From assembly GCF_020905415.1 (NCBI RefSeq), contig NZ_JAJJMP010000001.1, positions 1,623,501-1,687,500 of the forward strand: a DNA stretch of 64,000 nt, read 5' to 3'. Below the pieces are notes generated by a model. The model saw only the letters and a list, made by a program, of their open reading frames with translations. It was not told where the DNA came from and searched no databases. Shown here piece by piece: positions 1-7,974 of the stretch (positions within the stretch are counted from its first letter, which is position 1; every line of letters begins with the position of its first letter). This DNA is from Myroides oncorhynchi (GTDB lineage: Bacteria; Bacteroidota; Bacteroidia; Flavobacteriales; Flavobacteriaceae). The position numbers and the translations under genes were made by a program.

Positions 1-180
1 CTAATCTCTATTGATGTTGTAGGATGGGCTGTGACGCAGATTAGAACCTTTATTTGTCAGTATAGTGCCAGTGATTTACTCAGTTTAAAGTTCGTACTTA
101 AAGTGTACGTGATAAGAGGTATGCTAAAGAATCAGATAGAACTTGAAGAATTCTTCTGGTATTTTTGTATATTGTATTGA
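1..180 (+). CDS. possible 3' end of a gene cut by the window edge
   Basis: The first frame is open from base 1 to a TGA at 178-180, giving 59 codons with no stop. The translation has a mixed composition (for example the stretch KNQIELEEFFWYF near the end), which could be the C-terminus of a protein beginning before the window. I recognise no family. In AT-rich DNA a 59-codon open frame can arise by chance, so this is weak. No clear terminator follows before the next gene at 252. Confidence 0.3.
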   Translation, partial: LISIDVVGWAVTQIRTFICQYSASDLLSLKFVLKVYVIRGMLKNQIELEEFFWYFCILY

Positions 181-251
181 AATTTAGGTTGTTAATATCG
201 TGGATAAAAAAGCTAATATTTTATATAGTTAAGATTATTGATTAAGGTATA

Positions 252-665
252 ATGAGAAATAGGTTGTTATCGCTATTAGTAGCATTATCACTGACTAGTA
301 TAGTGCAGTTGTATGGGCAAGAACAGGAGAAAGAGAAAGCAGTTAATGTTTATAGCGAGGATGCTACTGCTGTACGTTCTCGTATCAGCATCGTTCAGCT
401 CTCTCGTAACTTTATGAAGTTATTTAATGAAAAGTTTCCTAATCGAATAGTGCCTTATGAGCGAACAGTCATATTTTATTTTGTGATAGATGCTGATGGG
501 ACAGCTTCACATATAGAGGTCATTCGTAGTGACTTTAATGAGGAGTATACTATTCATTTTCTTCAGTTTATAGATAAGGTAACGATGAATGCTTGGATTC
601 CTGCTTCTGTTAATGGTAAGCAAGTACAGAAGGATTATACACTCAAGGTGAGGGTAGGTGAGTGA
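252..665 (+). CDS. small exported protein with TonB C-terminal-like domain
   Basis: This 137-residue protein starts with a signal peptide (about residues 1-22, hydrophobic core SLLVALSLTSIV, then YGQ). The C-terminal half looks like a TonB C-terminal domain: a beta strand FYFVIDADGTASHIEVI (about 75-91) followed by the typical WIPASVNGKQVQKDYT block near the end. In the family that fold contacts outer-membrane receptors or other envelope partners. There is no N-terminal transmembrane anchor with a proline-rich linker, so it is not a full TonB; it resembles the short periplasmic TonB-C proteins common in Bacteroidota. It converges on the next gene across a shared terminator. The domain call is moderate and the function unknown. 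Confidence 0.6.
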   Translation: MRNRLLSLLVALSLTSIVQLYGQEQEKEKAVNVYSEDATAVRSRISIVQLSRNFMKLFNEKFPNRIVPYERTVIFYFVIDADGTASHIEVIRSDFNEEYTIHFLQFIDKVTMNAWIPASVNGKQVQKDYTLKVRVGE

Positions 666-685
666 TGGTGTGTTGTTAGAGATAA

Positions 686-716
686 AAAAAACGAGACTGT
701 TAGATCTCGTTTTTAG
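686..716. terminator. bidirectional terminator hairpin
   Basis: The stem AAAACGAGA / TCTCGTTTT with a short loop has an A-run on the left and a T-run on the right, so it can end transcription from both convergent genes (252-665 on + and 758-2326 on -). Confidence 0.8.
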
Positions 717-757
717 TTATATGTCTTTATAAGTTTAGGTTTATAATTCGTAATTAA

Positions 758-2326
758 TTATCTATGTCCTAGTATTCCTTTTAGATACGAATTTCCTTTA
801 TCGATAGCCTCTTGGAGTTTGATTTCCTCTTCTGTTAAGATAGCTTCTTCTTTGATGTAGACGCGTTCTATGTATTTTTGTAGGTAGATAAAGTAGTTAA
901 TTGCTTTAAGCATTCGTTGGCGAGTACATACTTCTAAGAAATACACATCTGCATCATAGCCACTTTCACGTTGGTAGTATAGTTGTACGAATGGTACACC
1001 TTTAGTATCAAGTTCTAGTTCATAATGAAAATACTCATATTGTATCTCATCATGTTCATCTTTACCTAGATAATTAAGAATCGTTATACGAGGGGTATGA
1101 CCTAGTTCTTTGTTTTCTACTCTGAATTGCCACTGTTGACCACAGTAAAATATAGTAGAATCTTCGTCCTCATAGTATCTTTTTCCTAGTTTCTGTACTA
1201 TCGGTTGTTGCATGATAGCATTAAAGTTTTTTGGAGTAAGAACTTCTCTTTTCCTATTTGCTATACCTATCATCTCACTGTAGTGCGTTAGCATAGTTTC
1301 CCATTCATACGCAAGTGATTCAGTTATACTTGTATTAACCATTGGTTTCCAAGAGTTATCTGTTTCTGTTGGGTAACAGTATTGCGTATTAATAATATAG
1401 TCTTTAGAGAAAGGAAGTAATGATTTCTTTTTATCTATATTAATAAGCATAGCATATAATTCTTCATATTGGAAATATAAAATAGTGCTGTATGGATCTC
1501 CGTTGACAAAGTAGATACGTTTAAACATCTTTCCTTCCCAATATTCAATACTTATCTCTTCTCCTTTAGGAAGAAGATGTTGATCAAAGGTGTTACCACT
1601 ACTCATTTTGATAAGGTTATCTACTGTGAGTTCCTTATTAGGGAAAACGAAAGGATAAGCTCTATCTGCATAAGTAGAGTTAGGAGTTTCTAATAGAATA
1701 GATTGATTATTTGCTAATGCTCTTAGTATTGCAGGTGTGTGTAACCAGTCTTTCCAAGAGTATATAGTATCGTCAAGTTCTTCTCTAGTATATAGAAATT
1801 CAGGTTTAATCAAATGAAAGAGTACTATTGGCTCTGCTACATCTCGTTCTAAATCATGATTTAATAAAAAATCTACATCTATACGATCCCTCATACTAAA
1901 ACGATAGTCGTCAACACCATAATCAGTATTAATAAACAAACGGCTGCGTATAGTCCCGTTTACAACTAAAGAACCATGGTTATAATCTCCCCAAAATAAT
2001 TCAGAGACAGTCAAATCTCTTTTTACATAAATTTCTTGTCCTCCTACAACCATATTATTTGTTGTAAGATGACCGAGCACTACTAACCCAGTAGAGCCAT
2101 CTATTTCCCCATTAAAAATTTGAGGCACTGTAAGATTGCCATTTATAAGAATAAAAGGTATAATGTCATTTGGATATTGCTCCGATGCGATAGTGTCTAG
2201 ATCTAGAGGGGTGTCCCAATGTTGGTGTCCCTCATAGTACAGTATTGGTAAATCAGTAGTCTCATTTTTATACCAACAATCATTTGGTAATAAGTGCTTT
2301 ATCTCTGCAAGAGGGATAAACTTCAT
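758..2326 (-). CDS. hypothetical protein with bactofilin-like beta-helix N-terminal region
   Basis: This is a 522-residue cytoplasmic-looking protein with no signal peptide or membrane segment. Residues about 55-135 carry short repeated beta-strand units of the type NGNLTV, VVLGHLTTNNMVVGG, IYVKRDLTV and SLVVNGTIRS, spaced about 18-20 residues apart. This is the pattern seen in polymer-forming (bactofilin-like) and related right-handed beta-helix proteins of Bacteroidota. The remaining 390 residues are charged and aromatic-rich and match no family I recognise. It is a single gene whose 3' end faces the convergent TonB-C-like gene, with about 550 bases of non-coding DNA upstream. The beta-helix assignment is inference from the repeats; a role is not established. 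Confidence 0.6.
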   Translation of the reverse strand: MKFIPLAEIKHLLPNDCWYKNETTDLPILYYEGHQHWDTPLDLDTIASEQYPNDIIPFILINGNLTVPQIFNGEIDGSTGLVVLGHLTTNNMVVGGQEIYVKRDLTVSELFWGDYNHGSLVVNGTIRSRLFINTDYGVDDYRFSMRDRIDVDFLLNHDLERDVAEPIVLFHLIKPEFLYTREELDDTIYSWKDWLHTPAILRALANNQSILLETPNSTYADRAYPFVFPNKELTVDNLIKMSSGNTFDQHLLPKGEEISIEYWEGKMFKRIYFVNGDPYSTILYFQYEELYAMLINIDKKKSLLPFSKDYIINTQYCYPTETDNSWKPMVNTSITESLAYEWETMLTHYSEMIGIANRKREVLTPKNFNAIMQQPIVQKLGKRYYEDEDSTIFYCGQQWQFRVENKELGHTPRITILNYLGKDEHDEIQYEYFHYELELDTKGVPFVQLYYQRESGYDADVYFLEVCTRQRMLKAINYFIYLQKYIERVYIKEEAILTEEEIKLQEAIDKGNSYLKGILGHR

Positions 2327-2879
2327 AGGTGAGTAAATTAGTATTGTTTTATTGAGTAAATGTACGGATAATTAACATTTAATGCACAAGATTTTTATGA
2401 GTTATGGTTAATAAATATGTGTTTTGTAATGTTCGTTTTTAACATAAAGAGGTTCATTTTGTAAGAGATGAAATAGTAGGGCGTTAGGGAATCTAAATGT
2501 TGTAGGCTATAGCTGAGTACTAGATTTATTTTTGTTGACCGAAAGGTTTAATCCTAGAATCATCAGTAGCTAAATACTATAAAGAAATCTACTTCACAGT
2601 TCTTTTATTAACTCTATAGTTATACTAGGATGTATTTTTATCAAATACAGATCTATCTTGCATTAGAGCTAATCGCTTATCTGTCTACCAATAATACTGG
2701 GTTAAAGTATAGAATATATGTAAGAGGCTATTTATTAAAATTTGAAAACGTATAATTTCACGTTATTTAAATTATCTTAGTATAAGGTTTTAAACTTTGA
2801 ATATATGGGAATCTTTTATTTTCTTAAAAAGGTATTGAGTGTTGATAGGGAGAAAGTTAAAAATAACATCTTGTTCACT
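2327..2879. other. intergenic region with orphan promoter-like element
   Basis: I found no convincing gene in this stretch. A TATTTTTG (TAnnTTTG type) element lies at 2527-2534 on the + strand without a gene directly after it. A small hairpin TGTATTT/AAATACA lies at about 2631-2649. The region separates two divergently transcribed genes and may hold their promoters or an unannotated small transcript. Confidence 0.35.
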
Positions 2880-3365
2880 ATGCCTGTGTTTAGAGTTTTG
2901 AATAATTATAAGATAATTACGTTGTATTTTTGTTTTATCACTATGATAGGATGGGGACAAACTAGGGATTCGAGTTATAAGCCAATATTTAATGTTGGAT
3001 ATACTCAAGGAACACATAGTATGTTACAGGTAGGAATGGAATATGATGTGATTAATACAGATAAACACTGGTTATTTCTTGGTGGAGGTGTGATGACAAC
3101 TCCTTATCACAAAGAATGGCATTGGTTACCGTATGTGGATATCACAAAAGGAAATGGTCTACTGTCCTATGGGGCAAAAGCTTCTACGCGACATGTACAA
3201 CCACAAGTGGGAGTATCTTTATTAAATCTGATAGATATTGGTCTGGGGTATGCTATTCCTTTTAGTAATGATAAAGCCCCTTTAATTAAGGGTTTTAATT
3301 TGAATATAAAAATACGTATTAGTGGTAATGATAATGTATATCCAAAGTTAAAAATAGGCTTCTAG
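2880..3365 (+). CDS. hypothetical exported, probably outer-membrane beta-strand protein
   Basis: The open frame begins at 2805, but I prefer the ATG at 2880 because it gives a normal signal peptide (MPVFRVLNNYK, then the hydrophobic core IITLYFCFITMIGWGQ) and 161 residues; the longer form would put 25 charged residues in front of it. The mature part alternates hydrophobic and polar residues (VGYTQGTHSMLQVGMEYDV, LFLGGGVMTTPY, IGLGYAIPF) and ends in LKIGF, a terminal phenylalanine typical of outer-membrane barrels. I recognise no specific family. It faces miaE across a shared hairpin terminator. Confidence 0.6.
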   Translation: MPVFRVLNNYKIITLYFCFITMIGWGQTRDSSYKPIFNVGYTQGTHSMLQVGMEYDVINTDKHWLFLGGGVMTTPYHKEWHWLPYVDITKGNGLLSYGAKASTRHVQPQVGVSLLNLIDIGLGYAIPFSNDKAPLIKGFNLNIKIRISGNDNVYPKLKIGF

Positions 3366-3383
3366 AATATTGTGAAACATGAA

Positions 3384-3415
3384 AAAGAGTTTCAGCAAAT
3401 CAACTGAAACTCTTT
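3384..3415. terminator. bidirectional terminator between convergent genes
   Basis: A perfect 12-bp stem (AAAGAGTTTCAG / CTGAAACTCTTT) with an 8-base loop lies just after the stop at 3365 and directly before the 3' end of miaE on the other strand. Confidence 0.85.
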
Positions 3416-3419
3416 ATAA

Positions 3420-4001
3420 TTACCCATGTATATGTTCTTTATTACCATAAGACTGAATAAGTTCTCCTTCGAATTCAAGCCATTCTTGCCAGCGCTTATC
3501 TACATCTACACGTTCTGTGTATTTACGTGCGAACTTTAGAAAAGTTGTATAATGATTCGCTTCTGATATCATTAGTTCGTGGTAAAACTTAGCAAGTTCT
3601 TCATCTTTGATATTCTGAGATAGTGTTCTAAAACGCTCACAGCTTCTTGCTTCAATCATTGCAGCAAATAGAAGTTTATCTATAAAGCATTCGTTGCGAC
3701 TACCGTCCTTTTTAGAGAACTTATACAGTTGACCTACATAGTCGTCTTTGCGCTCTCTACCTAAAGTATATCCACGCTCCTTAATGATGTTATGTACCAT
3801 TTGGAAGTGTTGCATCTCTTCTATAGCAATCTCTGTCATTTCAGTAACTAAGTCTTCGTGTTCCGAATTATATGCGATAATAGTTATAGCGTTCGTAGCT
3901 GCCTTTTGTTCACACCAGCAGTGATCCGTTAATATCTCTTCTAAGTTAGCCTCAGCGATATTCGCCCAGCGTGGGTCAGTTAATAATTTTAATCCTAACA
4001 T
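3420..4001 (-). CDS. miaE: tRNA-(ms2io6A)-hydroxylase MiaE-like
   Basis: This is a ferritin-like diiron monooxygenase of 193 residues, the usual MiaE length. In the family it hydroxylates the isopentenyl side chain of the modified A37 of tRNAs reading UNN codons, in the cytoplasm. The diiron ligands are visible in two pairs of helices: an early glutamate in DHCWCEQKAA, then IEEMQHF, EARSCERF and SEANHY. The start at 4001 is supported by a -7 element (CAAAAGTA on the + strand, i.e. TACTTTTG on the coding strand) at 4021-4028, leaving a short leader. It is monocistronic, with a shared terminator at 3384-3415. The family call is firm; the exact modified base is by homology. Confidence 0.88.
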   Translation of the reverse strand: MLGLKLLTDPRWANIAEANLEEILTDHCWCEQKAATNAITIIAYNSEHEDLVTEMTEIAIEEMQHFQMVHNIIKERGYTLGRERKDDYVGQLYKFSKKDGSRNECFIDKLLFAAMIEARSCERFRTLSQNIKDEELAKFYHELMISEANHYTTFLKFARKYTERVDVDKRWQEWLEFEGELIQSYGNKEHIHG

Positions 4002-4071
4002 AATTCCTTTTCGTTTGATACAAAAGTAGTAATTATTAGATAGATAAAAAATCGTTGTCGATGATGATGAT

Positions 4072-4104
4072 TGGCTTATGTATTGATATTATAATCTATT
4101 TTTG
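4072..4104 (+). promoter_or_regulatory. promoter of the glycosyltransferase gene
   Basis: TTG at 4072-4074 and TATTTTTG (TAnnTTTG) at 4097-4104 are spaced by 22 bases, the flavobacterial arrangement. The element ends only four bases before the ATG at 4109, so transcription would start at or next to the start codon. Confidence 0.6.
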
Positions 4105-4108
4105 TACA

Positions 4109-5356
4109 ATGGGACAGAATCTATCAGGAAAGAAAATATTAGTAATAGGCTCCGTATGGCCAGAGTCTAAATCCTCAGCAGCAGGCAAACGTATGCTTCA
4201 ACTACTCCAATGTTTTAAGGATTGGGGTATGCAGCTCTATTTTGGTAGTACAGCGAAGAAGTCAGATGTAAGTGATAATCTAGCTATTTATGATGTACAG
4301 GAAGTAGAGCTTTGGCTTAATGATATCCGTACTGATGAGGTATTATCTGGCTTAATGCCTGATATGGTGATGTATGATCGTTTTATAATAGAGGAACAGT
4401 TTGGTTGGCGCGTGACGGAACAGTGTCCTAATGCATTGACTATATTAGATACAGAGGATTTGCATTTCTTGCGTTTCGCACGTCAAGAGATGCAGAAAAA
4501 AGGAGGAGAGGATATTGCCGAGTATCTATATACAGAGCGTACTAAGCGCGAATTAGCAAGTATATTGCGTTGTGATTTGACGTTGATTATTTCTGAATAC
4601 GAGTTTAAGTTGCTAACAGATACATTCCATATTCATCCCAATAGCCTGTTATTTCTGCCTTTTATGGAGCATGGTATTAGTGAAGAGGAAGTTAGGAAGT
4701 GGAGAAGTTATGAGGATAGAGCTGACTTTGTGTTTATTGGGAACTTTATTCACGAGCCAAATTGGCAAACGGTGTTGTATTTAAAGAAAGAAATATGGCC
4801 TCTATTGCGCAAACGATTACCACAAGTAAATATGCATATCTATGGTGCTTATCCTTCACCTAAAGTAATGCAGTTAAACAATGATCGTGAGCGGTTCTTA
4901 GTTCACGGGAGAGCAGACGATGCCTTAGAAGTACTTGGTAAAGCAAGAGTGCTTTTGGCACCTATACCATTCGGTGCAGGTATTAAAGGGAAGTTTGTAG
5001 ATGCTATGCGTGTAGGAACACCGTCTGTATCTTCGTCAGTAGGTGTCGAATCAATGAAAGGGGAGTTAGAGTGGTGTGGTTTTGTTGCTGATGAGGTGGC
5101 TGATTTTATAGATAAAGCAATTGTCGTGTATACTAATGAAGCATTGTGGGAAGAGAAACAGCGATACGGTATCCAACTGATGATTACTAACTATGATTAT
5201 ACATATTATGCTGAGGTATTGTTACAAACTGTGTTGAGTTTAGCTAAAGACTTAAAAGCTACTCGTAGAGTGAATTTCTTAGGAGAAATACTAAAACACC
5301 ATACTACCCAGAGTAGTAAGTTTTTTGGAATGTGGATACAAGAGAAAAATAAGTAG
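4109..5356 (+). CDS. glycosyltransferase family 4-like protein
   Basis: The GT-B fold is indicated by an N-terminal nucleotide-binding start (KILVIGSVWPESKSSAAGKR), a domain-connecting region ending in FIGNFIHEPN, and a C-terminal donor-binding segment (LLAPIPFGAGIKGKFVDAMRVGTPSVSSSVG) that matches the group-1 pattern with a conserved glutamine/glycine-rich loop. Such enzymes transfer sugars from nucleotide donors to lipids, sugars or proteins at the inner face of the membrane; the acceptor cannot be told. The frame is open from 4055, but the promoter element at 4097-4104 lies inside that extension, so the ATG at 4109 (MGQNLSGKK, 415 residues) is the better start and the message would be leaderless. 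It is a single gene between divergent miaE and a convergent dipeptidase. Confidence 0.8.
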   Translation: MGQNLSGKKILVIGSVWPESKSSAAGKRMLQLLQCFKDWGMQLYFGSTAKKSDVSDNLAIYDVQEVELWLNDIRTDEVLSGLMPDMVMYDRFIIEEQFGWRVTEQCPNALTILDTEDLHFLRFARQEMQKKGGEDIAEYLYTERTKRELASILRCDLTLIISEYEFKLLTDTFHIHPNSLLFLPFMEHGISEEEVRKWRSYEDRADFVFIGNFIHEPNWQTVLYLKKEIWPLLRKRLPQVNMHIYGAYPSPKVMQLNNDRERFLVHGRADDALEVLGKARVLLAPIPFGAGIKGKFVDAMRVGTPSVSSSVGVESMKGELEWCGFVADEVADFIDKAIVVYTNEALWEEKQRYGIQLMITNYDYTYYAEVLLQTVLSLAKDLKATRRVNFLGEILKHHTTQSSKFFGMWIQEKNK

Positions 5357-5383
5357 TCAACCCACAATTTTGGATTAATGAAA

Positions 5384-5413
5384 AAAAGCGAGTAAATACT
5401 TACCCGCTTTTAT
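5384..5413. terminator. bidirectional terminator
   Basis: Stem AAAAGCG(A)GTAA / TTAC(C)CGCTTTT with a 4-base loop and one mismatch lies between the convergent glycosyltransferase and dipeptidase genes. Confidence 0.75.
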
Positions 5414-5429
5414 ATGCATGAGAAGATGA

Positions 5430-6818
5430 TTATTTCATCATTTCTGTATAGTGTTTGTAGAACAATGGAATAGTCTCAATACCTTTAAGATAATTGAATA
5501 CTCCGAAATGCTCATTAGGAGAGTGGATTGCGTCGGTATCTAATCCGAATCCCATCATCACTGATTTAGATCCTAATTCTTCTTCGAATAAAGCTACAAT
5601 AGGAATACTTCCTCCTGAACGAACAGGAATAGGTGCTACTCCAAATGTATCAGTGTAGGCTTTAGCAGCTGCTTGGTATCCGATAGAGTCGATAGGAGTC
5701 ACATATCCTTGACCTCCATGGTGAGGTTTTACCTCTACGCGTACTCCTGCAGGAGCGATGCTTTCGAAGTGTTTTTTGAATAGTTCAGTGATTTCTTCCC
5801 ACTCTTGGTTAGGTACTAAACGCATAGATATTTTAGCGAATGCTTTACTTGCGATAACTGTTTTAGCCCCTTCACCTGTATAACCACCCCAGATACCGTT
5901 AACGTCTAATGTAGGACGGATAGAGTTGCGCTCATTCGTAGTGTATCCTGCTTCTCCGTATACCTCGTCGATATCTAAAGCTTTTTTGTAATTATCTAAC
6001 GAGAATGGACGTTTAGCCATTTCGTCTCTTTCTTCACGAGATAATTCTTCTACTTTATCGTAGAAACCTGGTACAGTGATATGGTTATTCTCATCGTGTA
6101 GAGAAGCGATCATTTTAGTCAGTACATTGATTGGGTTAGCTACAGCACCTCCATATAAACCTGAGTGTAGGTCACGGTTAGGACCAGTAACTTCTACTTC
6201 TACATAACTTAATCCTCTTAATCCTGTTGTGATAGAAGGTTGCTCATTAGAGATCATACCTGTATCAGAGATTAGGATAACATCATTCTTAAGTTTTTCT
6301 TGGTTTCTCTTAACGAACCAACCTAAACTTACAGAACCTACTTCTTCTTCACCTTCGATCATAAATTTCACGTTACAAGGAAGCGTATTATTAGCCACCA
6401 TGTATTCGAAAGCTTTCACATGCATAAACATTTGACCTTTGTCATCACATGCACCACGAGCGAAGATAGCACCTTCAGGGTGTAATTCTGTTGTTTTAAT
6501 AACTGGTTCGAACGGAGGAGATGTCCAAAGCTCAATAGGATCAGCTGGTTGTACATCATAATGACCATATACTAATACCGTAGGTAATGAAGGATCAATG
6601 ATTTTTTCACCATAAATAATAGGGTAACCTGGTGTTTCGCATAATTCTACTATATCACATCCAGCTACTTCTAAACTTTTTTTAACTGCTTCAGCAGTAT
6701 TGATTACATCTTGTGAATACGCACTATCAGCACTGATAGAAGGCATTTTTAATAGTTCAATTAGCTCATCTAAAAGACGTTGCTTGTTTCCTTGAACAAA
6801 TTGTTTTGAATCTTTCAT
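5430..6818 (-). CDS. M20 family dipeptidase (metallopeptidase)
   Basis: This cytoplasmic two-metal exopeptidase of about 462 residues belongs to the M20/M25/M40 group and would cleave dipeptides or short peptides. Metal-ligand and catalytic motifs are intact: VYGHYDVQP (His and catalytic Asp), ARGACDDKGQ (bridging Asp), MIEGEEEVGS (catalytic and ligand Glu), the dimerisation-lid HSGLYGG histidine, and a late IHSPNEHF histidine. The frame is open to 6875, but the ATG at 6818 (MKDSKQFVQGNKQR) fits the family N-terminus, while the extra 19 residues look like translated leader. A CAAAGCTA (TAGCTTTG on the coding strand) lies at 6851-6858 as a possible -7 box. The gene fits with the peptide transporters further along as part of peptide use, though it is not linked to them. 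Confidence 0.88.
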   Translation of the reverse strand: MKDSKQFVQGNKQRLLDELIELLKMPSISADSAYSQDVINTAEAVKKSLEVAGCDIVELCETPGYPIIYGEKIIDPSLPTVLVYGHYDVQPADPIELWTSPPFEPVIKTTELHPEGAIFARGACDDKGQMFMHVKAFEYMVANNTLPCNVKFMIEGEEEVGSVSLGWFVKRNQEKLKNDVILISDTGMISNEQPSITTGLRGLSYVEVEVTGPNRDLHSGLYGGAVANPINVLTKMIASLHDENNHITVPGFYDKVEELSREERDEMAKRPFSLDNYKKALDIDEVYGEAGYTTNERNSIRPTLDVNGIWGGYTGEGAKTVIASKAFAKISMRLVPNQEWEEITELFKKHFESIAPAGVRVEVKPHHGGQGYVTPIDSIGYQAAAKAYTDTFGVAPIPVRSGGSIPIVALFEEELGSKSVMMGFGLDTDAIHSPNEHFGVFNYLKGIETIPLFYKHYTEMMK

Positions 6819-6883
6819 AATATAAAAGGATACATTGATTTTGTTACTCACAAAGCTAAGAATAAAAAAATACAATTTTTTTC

Positions 6884-6913
6884 TTGCAGATAAAAAAACC
6901 TATTGTATATTTG
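6884..6913 (+). promoter_or_regulatory. promoter of tRNA-Leu
   Basis: TTG at 6884-6886, 19 bases, then TATATTTG at 6906-6913: a perfect match to the Bacteroidota TTG / TAnnTTTG promoter, 36 bases before the tRNA. Confidence 0.8.
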
Positions 6914-6949
6914 CAACGTCTTAAAGGAACAGGATGTTCCACTGATTAC

Positions 6950-7031
6950 GCGGGTATGGTGAAATTGGTAGACACGCCAGACTTAGGATCTGGTGCCGCA
7001 AGGTGTGAAGGTTCGAGTCCTTTTACCCGCA
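6950..7031 (+). tRNA. tRNA-Leu (anticodon TAG)
   Basis: 82 bases with acceptor stem GCGGGTA / TACCCGC, discriminator A, anticodon stem-loop CCAGACTTAGGATCTGG with TAG anticodon, a long class II variable arm, and the T-arm GGTTCGAGTCC. The CCA end is not encoded. An identical copy lies at 24321-24402. Confidence 0.97.
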
Positions 7032-7032
7032 C

Positions 7033-7062
7033 AAAGCCTCTTCAATCGAAGAGGCTTTTTTT
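7033..7062 (+). terminator. intrinsic terminator of tRNA-Leu
   Basis: Perfect 11-bp stem AAAGCCTCTTC / GAAGAGGCTTT with a 4-base loop and a T7 run follows the tRNA at once. Confidence 0.92.
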
Positions 7063-7383
7063 ATACTTCTAATTTCTACGAATTGTTCAAGAATAAACGG
7101 ATCAATCTCAAAAGTTGTGTTTATGCATAAAGCTTAGTCAATCTGTATAAAAAGAAATCAATATCTCTTACACCTCTAAACTGAGCTCTGAATGCTTTAA
7201 ACTAATATTAAAAGATAGTGAATTCTGTAAATAGTAAAGATTACTGCGATAAGACAATATTCTAAGGACTGCTATTGTATATTATGTTCTAATCCAGCTA
7301 TAAACACAGTATTCTCAAAGATTATTTTAATTCGTTAATATTACATGCTTCTTTGGTTCACTTCATTTCAATATATATAAATG

Positions 7384-7420
7384 CTTTTCTTTTGTAAAGT
7401 AATTCTTTACAAAAGAAAAG
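7384..7420. repeat. perfect 16-bp inverted repeat (hairpin)
   Basis: The arms CTTTTCTTTTGTAAAG (7384-7399) and CTTTACAAAAGAAAAG (7405-7420) are exact complements with the loop TAATT. No T-run follows on the + strand and no gene ends at it, so a terminator role is doubtful. Confidence 0.85.
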
Positions 7421-7724
7421 GATTTTACATAGAAGCATTCTCATCTCATTCTTATTTTTGCTTAAAAATTTCACCTGTTTTTTACTCTGAAAGATAAAAA
7501 ATAGATTCAAATAATTATTTTATAGCGAAAAAAAACGATTTTTTTCTCTTAAATACCTTTAAATTCTTTTTTACAGCTCTTTTCGCTAAAAAGAAACCCT
7601 TTTTTTAAATTAATATATTTTATAATTCACTGGTATTCAATAGTTAGTGTGTAGTTCGTCTATTTTTGTTAGTGTCTAGTACACCTCTTGATACTAGTAA
7701 ATACAAGGCTTATGCGTGGTTTGT

Positions 7725-7785
7725 TGGACAATTCATGGACAATTCCGGGAGAATGGTGGAGCTAAGGGGATGTTTGTCCATGAAT
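7725..7785. repeat. direct and inverted short repeats with ATGGACAA core
   Basis: TGGACAATTC occurs at 7725-7734 and 7736-7745, an 11-bp period. ATTCATGGACAA (7731-7742) is repeated exactly in inverted form at 7774-7785 with a 31-base spacer. This arrangement resembles arm-type binding sites of recombinases or a regulator binding region; the role is inference. Confidence 0.75.
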
Positions 7786-7927
7786 GGTCTTATCATTGAC
7801 GTAGTATTCTTCTAGGAAGGTAATAGAGAGCAAGACTATATGTATGACTAGGTACTTTAGTAGTGCTCTATCATCTAGAGTTGAGGTTACTTTATTTTTA
7901 TGACTTGAGTTTTTGTTATGGAGGCAA

Positions 7928-7955
7928 CAAAAAAAGCACCCTATCAGGATGCTTG
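7928..7955 (-). terminator. terminator of the acyltransferase gene
   Basis: The imperfect stem AAGCA(C)CCT / AGG(A)TGCTT lies just past the stop of the minus-strand gene, and reads into a T-run on the minus strand. Confidence 0.7.
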
Positions 7956-7974
7956 TTTATTTTAGTATTTTGGT

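Larger units (their letters stand above)
7063..7927. other. gene-poor region downstream of tRNA-Leu
   Basis: No gene is supported in these roughly 865 bases. The stretch holds a perfect 16-bp inverted repeat (7384-7420), an orphan TATTTTTG element at 7661-7668, and a cluster of direct and inverted TGGACAATTC repeats at 7725-7785. Its place right after a tRNA gene is typical of an old integration site, but no integrase is present. Confidence 0.5.

Noticed and set aside
6884..7072. 62-codon frame over tRNA-Leu
   Set aside because: It covers the promoter and the tRNA itself; a translation of RNA-gene sequence.
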